In this document: positions 43,561-64,000 of the stretch, in pieces
Position numbering within the stretch: the stretch's first letter is position 1
Layout: every line of letters starts with the position of its first letter
Assembly (NCBI GenBank): GCA_030062745.1
Contig: CP099849.1
Span: 5,440,586-5,504,585 of the forward strand
DNA from: Capitulum mitella
Taxonomy: Eukaryota; Arthropoda; Thecostraca; Pollicipedomorpha; Pollicipedidae
Direction: 5' to 3'
Length of the DNA stretch: 64,000 nucleotides
Program-made: the position numbers and the translations under genes
The notes under the pieces: model-generated
Database searches by the model: none
Told to the model about the DNA's origin: nothing
The model's input: only the letters and a program-made list of their open reading frames with translations

Positions 43561-44996
43561 TCGGTAGACTGCTGGTTCCTCATCTGCTGACGCATTACAG
43601 GAAGTCGAAATATAATCAAGCGCTGTTTGGTCCTTCTCGGAAGACTGTCTGGTTCCCCATCTACAGACCCTTCACGGCAGGTCGATATTTTCTGGAAACG
43701 TTGGCTGATGATTTTCGTCTTTTTCTGACGCGAAGTGTCTTATGCTATAGCGCATATGATTTTATCCACGTTAGGCCAAGTATTTCAAAATGGTTTCTCC
43801 TTTAAACTTTTCTCTCCACCACTGTAATTACTCCCCACCATGACGATCAAGACTCCGCGCTGTCGAAACGCATGAAATACATCTGACATAATTTGAATTT
43901 TGCTTAAAACCTTCATCCATAACATATAACAAATTATATATACCAAATGCAATACATAAGATAATAAAGATGGAATATCATTAAAGATGACATACACTAA
44001 ACACCCCTACATGTTCAATTTTAAAATATGTACATGAAAAACACGGAGTAAAGAAGTAGCTCAAGGGACGAGGTAGAAACAAATGGTGACGAACTAAACC
44101 TTGTACTTGGAAGGAATGTGTTTATATTCATAGCTTAAACGTAACAGAGAATACTGGGAGCTCATGGTCGTATTTACAGGCTCCCATCCAGTTGCGTAGC
44201 ACGAGGGGGGGGGGGCAGAGAGGCTGCTTGACCACTCTCACGGTCGGAAATTTCCAAGATGCGTGGCTATTATCTCCAATTATTTGTTTAAAAGAAAATA
44301 AAAACTAGAAAGTGACATAATCTTATGTTCAAAATCCCCAGCTGTGTGCTGTTTGAGAGCGATAAAGTCATCTTCCCCATGTTTGCAATAAAAGGGGAGA
44401 ACAGTAATACGTCTATTTATTTGGACTTCATCCCTCCCCCTCTCTTTGATTAAAGCCCCGGCTACGTTACGAAACTCATAAGACCAGACAGTGGTTAAGA
44501 AAATGCATGCAAATCCTCTGATACGCTTTTTGAATGATGCAGCATATCGTTTGTAAGGGGTCAGTGACCTGAGGTCAGGTCAGCTGGCTGCAAAATCGAA
44601 TATACGGCAAAATGGATAGGTCAATAACCTGGCATGACCTTGGACCCTCTTTAAGGTCAATGATCATTTGTGACGACGTAAAATTTCATGGAATGTTTAA
44701 ACACTATTCCGTGCTCCTGCCCGATGCCTACGATTCCGTGCTGGAGAAGCAGATTCCGTCTTTCCCTGCGATCTCCAAAACTTTTGGTCGGATTTCATAG
44801 CCGACAACGTAGGAAGGAAGCCGACAGCCGGTGGCAAGATATACGTTATCTTAAAAAGACATTCGAAAATTCTGACAAGGGGTATTGGCGTACCAGCATG
44901 AGATAAGGAAATTTAATAATACGAACTTTCTGACCAAATTTAATGACCATTTTTATTCCATTTCAAGCCATTCACGCAACCATTCATATGTCTATG
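43561..44996. other. no gene recognised
   Basis: AT-rich with a G-run at 44,208-44,218. GACCTGAGGTCAGGTCAGC and other TGACCT motifs occur at 44,560-44,660. The region may contain further decayed elements; I see no coding sequence. Confidence 0.35.
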
Positions 44997-46277
44997 ACAT
45001 ATGTTACGAAGAGGTCGATTTTCGAAATTCATAGGCGTATCCAGGGCGAATAAAAAGGGGTAGAAGTTTTGGGGAAATGTTGACTCATTCTACGATGTAT
45101 TTTGTGTATGGCGAGCTTAATTGTGTTTGGCAAACATTTCCATGTCACACGTTATGTTATATATATACGACAAATGCTCGTCGATGGATCCAGTTACCAG
45201 AAGAATGGGGTAACTTTGCACATGATGAAATAGTGGTAATTGGTTTTCATATTCAAACACATTGCCAGTACCATTCTGTACTGTCCATAATATTTTCATT
45301 TTGAAATCATAAGCGCATCACATTTTGAAATAACAATATTAAAGAAGTACCCAGGGCATTTGAAGGGGTATTTTTCGCAAAACGTGAAGTTTTGTTGTAT
45401 ACTCTGCATCTGGTGAGATTGCGTGTAAAGAAAATATTTCCACATGTCACATGCCATATCATGTATACACTGCAAGTGCTCTAAGGCGAATCCAGGTACA
45501 GGAAAAGAGCGGTCAATATCAACACAGTGATGGCTATGTTTCATTCCATAAATCTAGTCATAACTTCTCAGGAATAACAAAAATAAAATAAATCAAAATG
45601 AAAAAAGTACCCCTTTTACAGAAACCTTGAACCGCCCTTGACTTTATTTTCACTGAAATGTGTGTCATTTAATCGTAGTATGAGCGGAGCTATCAAAACC
45701 AATCGCACATATCCAAATGTCTATTATGCCACTGGACATGTTAATGGACGAAAACGTACTCGAAAACCAATGCCTTGGGACGCCGCGGGCAGTAAATATA
45801 TCTGAATTATATGCGCAAAACAGGATAAGTATCACCTACTTCACCTACGTTTGCTGTATTTTATTCATACCGTGAGTCATAAATTCTCAGGAAGAAAAGT
45901 ATGAACACCCTGTTCTGCTTGCACCTGGATCCGCCACTAACGAGCGATTTTCTAACAAATACTTGACAGTATGCAGATTACAAATATTTCGATCATTTGG
46001 ACTCTCCGTGACATTATAACGGACATCAACATCATACATGACCGTCAAAGTGCGCTATTACCAGAAAGCGCGATATTCCTTAACATGCCTCACAAAAACG
46101 TGTCCTGAAACCGCTTCTAGATGACACAAAGTTTTGAAATTTTGTCACAATATGTCAAAAGTATATTTAGGAAAAGCCACAACGTTTCGTGAAGCAGCTC
46201 ACAAAAGCCCGGCAATGGCCTGCGAGAAACCGGAGGAGAGGGGGCAGAACCTGCCCTCCCCACACAGATATGGTTAG
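44997..46277 (+). mobile_element. highly diverged relative of the TTAA-type elements
   Basis: The right end follows the family order with many changes: TTTTGAAATTTTGTCACAATATG, TTTAGGAAAAGCCACAACGTTTCGTGAAGC, AAAAGCCCGGCAATGG and CGGAGGAGAGGGGGCAGAACCTGCCC, ending near ATATGGTTAGG. The left boundary is unclear and 44,997 is a guess. Confidence 0.45.
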
Positions 46278-48306
46278 GACAAAGTATAGCTGGCTTCCCA
46301 TGTTAACTTGTTTCTGAGATAAAATGATTATTCATTTCGCCTAGGTTGGTCCTGCATGACTAGTGACCATAAGTGCTCTTGTTTTAGTGACTTCAGGTTG
46401 TTCTTATGATCTCAGACGTGTTTCAGTATCTCGTTTTGTTCTCTGGTACCACCACTTTTCGAGCGAGACAGATACATTTTGCCTACTATCGTCCTTGTCC
46501 TGACCTGAACTGATCTGTCCTTGAGGCATGCCAATCAAGGACACATCACCGATCAAATCACATTATGGCGACCAAATGACGTTTGTTTGACATTCGTATC
46601 TTTACCCAATGACATGGTACGAATGTTTGTAGGAGCTGACCTCCGCTGACCTGATATGACCTGATGACCTACATTTATCTTCTGACAAAAGTTGCCATAT
46701 CTGACCAAACATTCGCAGTGATGTTCCAAAGCAAAATGTTACCAGAAGTAACGTTACCTGGGTCTAGTTTTGATATGAACCATTGTTGTATTCCAAATGC
46801 TGCTGACCTGACCTGACATGACCTGAGGAGTACAGAATTATTTTTAACAGTGTAGAATTATTTCAGGCCCTGTTTAAACTGTTCGGCACTCAAGATCCCT
46901 TTTAAGGGCAGTCTTATTTTCTCTCACTGCCTAAAGATTTTGGACGCCATGACATGACCTTGTGTGACCTCTTCATCCCATAATACTACCTCAAAATAAA
47001 AAATGAGTTTATTTTTTTTACAGAACTGGACGAACTTTCCATTGGTGTCACTCTGATCTCCGTAGCTCTTGCTTCTCGAGATCATGGGGGTTCTGGAAGA
47101 CCCCTCGAGTAAGCGAGGTGCGGTTCGGACACCCCGGTAATCTTAATGATTGGAAACAGGCCCTTTCTGTTTCCTCTGGCCATGACAGTTAAACTTGGAT
47201 GACATCGAAATCTGGAACTCGACATTTAATAGGGGTTATCTTTTGCGGTTCTGAGCGATGAACTGAAAACAACACAACAGTGGGAAATGGAAAGCACTGT
47301 TGTGGAAACATGGCTGAAACGTCATTTACCGTATATATATGATACATTACAGTGCCGTCACAATGTGATGACAGAATTTGGAAAGAGCATGTTCCCTGTT
47401 ATGCAGATCCACGTTCACTGTATGAAACATTTTTCGTTAAAATATCTTTTATTTCAGCACTTCGCGGACTATAGAGATAAATCTGAGGCAACAAGTGGAA
47501 GAAACGGCATTTTGAATTGAATCACAAACCAAGGAGGGATCCAGACCGTGTGATGAGTGAAGGGGAAAGGCCACACCTCCATCCGTGTGGCTTAGCCTAA
47601 ACCCAAATGTTGACGTCTCCACGGATTTCAGCCACTTTGTTTTACGATTTTCTAAAATTTCTGTTAAAAAATGTTAGAAAAAACGCCTTTCCGTGCGAAA
47701 AAGGGGCCAAGACATGTTGGCCCCCCTTTCCAGGGAACGTGTGGGGCATGACCCCGACGATAGGACGTGGATCCGCAAGTGCTAGAAACATTGTGTGTAG
47801 TTCCCTTAAAATGTTTTTTTTTTTTCATTTCCCACCATTTCATGCCATTGTTAACCAACAAGAGGCAGACACTTGTTTTAGCCAATCGAAATGCTAATTC
47901 CTCCTACCGTGTCCAATGATGCGTTCTCCTCCACCGATGCGTTTCCCGATTCGATGGTTTGTTGCAGCTTCCAGTTCCTGGCTCCAGTCTGTCAAAAAGT
48001 TGGGCTGAAATGCTCGCCGTAATATACCATCCCATCCCGCGAAAAAACCGGCAAACGAGTCTTGATCAGTCACCAGTGATTTTTCCAATGCAGGACAAAC
48101 CACGAGAACATTTCCTTGGCAAAGCCTTTCTGCTCTGAACGGCGCTCTGCTCGCTCTGAGCTCAATCAACAAAAGGGCACGAACATCATTACCTTAACCT
48201 TGTTGGAATGAGACTTGAAGCGACGCTGAGTTGCGTTAAAGACACTTACTGTCATGCTGTAGAAAATTTCTCCTCTCAGTATCTACCGTCTTTCGCCAGG
48301 ATGCTC
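46278..48306. other. no gene recognised; 3' flank of Parg
   Basis: 46,500-46,990 is dense in TGACCT/TGACCTGA hexamers (for example GACCTGATATGACCTGATGACC). No open frame of note is present. The sequence up to 48,306 may include the 3' untranslated region of Parg. Confidence 0.4.
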
Positions 48307-59933
<11,627 letters not shown>

Positions 59934-60540
59934 GGCTGCAGGCTGGCCCAAGGCCACTTTGTATCAGATGGCCTCACTTGACTTCTGTGATAAATGTCTG
60001 AAATGCAAGTGTTTCAGATTACACATTTCTAGAATACCTGGAGATGACACCATGGACTTTGGTCACACAAGTATGAATGAGAGGCATCAAAATACTATTG
60101 AAATGTTAGCAATGTGAAACCATTGAGCCAGTGAAGCATGCCACATTCCTCTCAAAGCCCTATTTATTGTTCCTATCCTTGCATTATTGTGTTTCTTCAT
60201 AACTGACAATTATTTCTTCCTTTCAACATTAAACCACTCCATTATAGGTGTCAATTTCACACCCTTGGTTTTTCTCAAACATCTTTTGAATGATTTAACT
60301 GACATTTCTATGCTCACAGTGTCTTTACAAAAATGGCCAGCAATCCATTAACTGTTTTCTCTATCAAATTAGACCACAACTTTCTGAAATGGTAAGGTTT
60401 AAATGCAGTGGTCACCACCCAGCCGCGCATCTAAAAAATGCATAGCCACAATCGCGACAACCATGGCTTCGCATAACCTCGGACGACTTTCAGGTGTCTT
60501 TCACGTGACATCATATTGCGTACAAATAAAGAGAACACCT

Positions 60541-63240
60541 GAACCCTATTCATGTTTACAGCATACTTAAGGCCACCAAACTGACAAAAAGTGATGGATG
60601 TTAAAGCTATTTATAGACTTAGCAACAAGGGCTATAACATACTTCCTTTCAACCTACCCTGACCAAAGATGCAATGTGCAAACAAGCCAAATAGGGTGGT
60701 TTTAGGAAGGCTAAAAGGGTGGCTATCTAATGGTGCCACTCCAGTCCTCAATCAACACAATTTTAGATTTTAGGAGAAGAGAGAAAAGTGACCTAAACAG
60801 CCACTTACTGCTATCCCAGGGGCTGAATGTGACTCCTTATGACTGATGGACCATGTTCCAAACCTGCACTAGCAAATGTCCAACATTTCCAATATGCTAA
60901 AGCCCAGTAACACTGGGAATTCAGCCACATGCCAGAGCTGCAGATGTTTTTGCTGACCTCTCAACCATGGCCCACTGCTGGGCCAGCTTCCTACAAAGCA
61001 TATGGACTGCAAGATAGCAAGAACATTTGTCATGCTTTGACCAATCTGAACGATTCAGCATAATGGAGTGAGTCAAAAGGGTATGTCCTGGTCAGTCTTG
61101 CAATGGCAATCTCCTCCAAAGGAGAAGATCTGTATGAGGTGTTCCACTCTTTTATATATTAATATCATATCTGCTTAAGCAGAGTCATTATGTCTATCCC
61201 CAAAAAATGTTAATATATACCTTAACAAGGTTTTCCAAGATGTCATCAGACATCTCATTCTGTGAAGCTTTGACTTAGCTTTGACAAAAGGTCATCAGCT
61301 GTGCATTTCCAGGAATCCACCTATGACTAGGAATGCAAAAGACCTTAATCAGAAGCTTTAATATTGTCAGATCACAATCTCCTGGACTTCAATTACAATG
61401 GGGTAGTCTTCATTACCTTTTCAAGGGCCTGGATTGCACCTAGAATCAGCAGTTTTCCTCCCCATCATTCTGATATAGTCTAAATAATGTAGCTGACACA
61501 GCATGGTCCAGCCAATACAAGATTTAAGATTTTGTAGGATTTTTGAACCCATTTCCACACATATCTTCTTTAATCTACAAGAAATGGAGAGCCCCACATT
61601 TGCAATACCCTTTTCTCATCAAACAATACAGGGTTGCCATTTCTCTCACAGCACAAAAACATGGATAGTTAGCATAGGCAGAAATTTTAAGCAGCATTTC
61701 AATAACAGCTCCAATCCCCAAAACCAAAACAGAAAAATCTGACTCTACTTAAGCTGCCAATGAAGACCACAAAATGCAGACTGAAAGGAAAAGTTCTGCA
61801 GTGTCTCTAAACCTCCAGTGACAATGCTGATGAAACCATCAAAGATCCCGTAGAGGTGATCAAAAAATAGGCATTACCAAGGTATTTTAATACTGAGTCC
61901 TCCAAACAGCTCAAAGTCCAGGCCTTGCAATGCATTTCATGACTTACACACTTTCCATTGCCTTTGCTTTCAAAATTTCAGTACATCTCTGCATCATCAG
62001 ACTTTTATTTCCACTACATGGTCAGCAAGCATCAACTCATCCCAATCACTTGTTATCTGTGACAGTGGCATCTCATATGGCAATGGTGGAAACATGAAAT
62101 GGTCTGCTTGTTAGTGCACACAACTAGTACCATTTGTGGGTAAAGAAGGGAGTAGGGCAACCATACACTATCTCCAGCAACCCAGGAACAGCAACTGGAC
62201 CAAAGCTTATTAGTCAAGGGTTTGTGTGGGGAAAAGTTTGTAGCCAAAGGTTTGTAAAAACAAAGTCTTTATCTGAAATGCTTCATATCAAGGAGCTGCA
62301 GGCTGACAAAGGGTGTTATCAGACTTAGCCCAATCCAAGAAAGAGGTCAGGTTAGGTTAGATTACTATTTTAGGTTTGTTCCTTCCCCATTACAAGTCTT
62401 ATAGGTTCTTAATATGCAACTTATTATTATACAGTCAACCCAGCATATGGCCCCTATTGAGACATAACCTAATATTCTGCTTTGCATGATCTAACCTTTG
62501 TTGCACAGAACCAAATATGATTGCACCTTTTTATCAGCCAGCAATATCTAGTATCCTATACCCACCTTATGTATGGTGTTGTGCCTACAGTGCCACAATG
62601 CTCCCATAAAGGCCCCCTGCAGTCAATGGGAGGTTGCAAAATATCCAATCAAGTTAGTCAGATGAACTGACTGATGCCCGACGAGACACAGGACTTGACC
62701 CAAGACTTTGGACACCTGAGCCCAAGAGGCTGTGTGTCCTAACTCACAAACAAACAAACAAACAAACAAGTTAGTAAGGAGAGAATCTACAAGTCCTTTA
62801 GTTCCATGGGCACAATCCCACCACTGTCATAGACATAAAACTATAAGGGGAAGCTGACACCTGCTACACCATTACTAGCTGATTCAGTATAAATGATCCT
62901 AATTTTTCAAAAAAACTGTAGGCTAATCCAATAAGGTTACTTGAATGTCTATATCCCATTATCAATACCATAGCAGTGTCATATCTGCATCCCAAAATCT
63001 TAAGCACATCCTTAATGTTTGCCCATAAAGTTCATGAAACAGAAAAAATCCACATTTTTAACTGCTATTCACATATGAATTTCTACTCCCTGCATATTTT
63101 CACTCACAGTTCTCCCCTTCAATGACTGGTTTGCAGCTTTTAGAACATTACCTAAACAAACTGCACCAAAGTTTGTGCCAATTTGTATCAAGACTTTTCC
63201 CTTTTCCATGCCAAGTGGCACTTTAAATCCCAGAGGACAT
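60541..63240. other. CpG-depleted block
   Basis: I count about four CpG dinucleotides in these 2.7 kb (near 61,050, 61,849, 62,679 and 62,682), whereas flanking sequence on both sides has many per 100-200 bp. TG and CA are abundant. No gene is recognised; a (CAAA)n tract lies at about 62,747-62,769. The block includes a decayed copy of Parg exon 1 flanks. Confidence 0.8.
60810..60995 (-). pseudogene. decayed copy of Parg exon 1 end and intron 1
   Basis: Matches 59,545-59,735 in the same orientation. CCAAACCTGCACTAGCAAATGTCCAACATT corresponds to CCAAACGCGCGCTGGCGAACGTCCAACATT. The minus-strand QQWAMVE end and a shifted donor region correspond to QRWAMVQ-GTCAGC. Most differences are CpG changed to TpG or CpA. 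The reading frame and donor are no longer usable. Confidence 0.75.
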
Positions 63241-64000
63241 CTCGGATGTTCTCAGCAGACGGGACCCAAAACGTTCTTAGCGGCCCGGTGACAATTCGCA
63301 CAACAAGACACACTAATGTCACCCAAGTTACCTCGATAGACACATCAACTTATTTCGCAGTTACCTAGGTGGACGCCGAATCCGTCTGGTACGTACGACC
63401 TAAGGTCTTACTTGTTTCTTGTTTCATTTTAGGGCCTTGAGTAAGGTAATCGCTATCACCGGTAAACAATTAACGCAGCCCAATGTGCGTGCATAGTTTG
63501 TTGTGGCTTACGACACATATACATATATATATATATGTATATATATATACAAATATAATATAATACATGCATAGTGCTTCCAGCACAAGTTGCGGTTTGT
63601 CTCGACAGCGCAATAATTGACGAAGCTCAAATAGGGTTCCAAATATACGTAGGGCCGTGGTTCCAAACTTAACCTATGAACTCTGTCCGCTTTGCCCGAG
63701 GCCTGATATCCCGGTAACTCACGAAAGAGGTTGGCAGACGGGGCACTGGGTAAGTAACTGGCGACGGATTGACACCCGACGAGACATGTCTTAACTCTTA
63801 ATTACTTCATTCTGAACCCGATTCTTCGCATTCTCCGTATCTCTTATCTGTTGTGGCCATTCTTATCATTACCTTTGCCCTCTAAAACCAGCGGAAACTA
63901 TTAGGGGCCCAAACCATCATTGGGGGCCCAAATGAATATTAGGTGAGCCAAGGCCCTCTCGAAAGGAATACCAGTTGGCACCCTTGCCTGACACCTGATA
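63241..64000. other. no gene recognised; repeat end at 63,903
   Basis: CpG content returns to normal. It contains a TA/CATA tract (63,518-63,560), a CCCGACGAGACA block shared with 62,676, and the GGGGCCCAAACCA repeat shared with 36,982. Confidence 0.45.

Overview
This is eukaryotic nuclear DNA, most likely from an arthropod. A crustacean is my best guess, but that is inference from the repeat content and protein style, not proof. It has spliced genes with GT..AG introns, GC-rich exons in AT-rich surroundings, many (TA)n and (CA)n microsatellites, and transposons of at least six types. I see no bacterial operons, CRISPR arrays or viral genes.

Three gene-like loci stand out. (1) 48,307-59,933, minus strand: poly(ADP-ribose) glycohydrolase (Parg), reconstructed as nine exons with matching splice phases (about 557 residues) and the GGG-x6-QEE catalytic loop intact. 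(2) 23,264-25,987, minus strand: an intronless 907-residue secreted protein with 20 LDL-receptor class A modules. Fifteen of these come from a nearly identical 129-bp tandem repeat with a 387-bp higher-order period. (3) 39,779-40,073, minus strand: a GC-rich terminal exon ending in a PCNA-binding (PIP-box-like) motif, parent gene unknown. A fourth spliced, frameshifted gene of a repeat-associated family lies at 10,059-12,496.

Most of the rest is mobile DNA. From left to right: a LINE reverse-transcriptase tail (600-1,275); a pogo-like element with TA target duplication (2,984-4,643) beside a hAT-like element (4,648-8,328), both lodged in one (TA)n tract; six copies of a roughly 1.2-kb non-coding family with CCCTATTCCCGG ends and TTAA target sites (8,641; 18,596; 20,314; 29,495/33,984; 34,707; 42,161); a second LINE fragment (17,715-18,510); a complete 4,093-bp hAT-type transposon with CAGGGCCTATTTTAA ends carrying a decayed transposase (29,883-33,975), itself inserted in one of the TTAA elements; an LTR flanked by polypurine and primer-like tracts (36,046-36,310); a second TTAA-flanked family (37,545-38,749); and a Penelope-like retroelement split by a TTAA element (40,559-43,560).

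At the right end, 60,541-63,240 is almost free of CpG. It contains a decayed copy of the first Parg exon and its flanking intron, with CpG sites turned to TpG/CpA. This looks like a methylated, CpG-decayed duplication. The TTAA element family is also striking for its dense AGGTCA/TGACCT half-sites.
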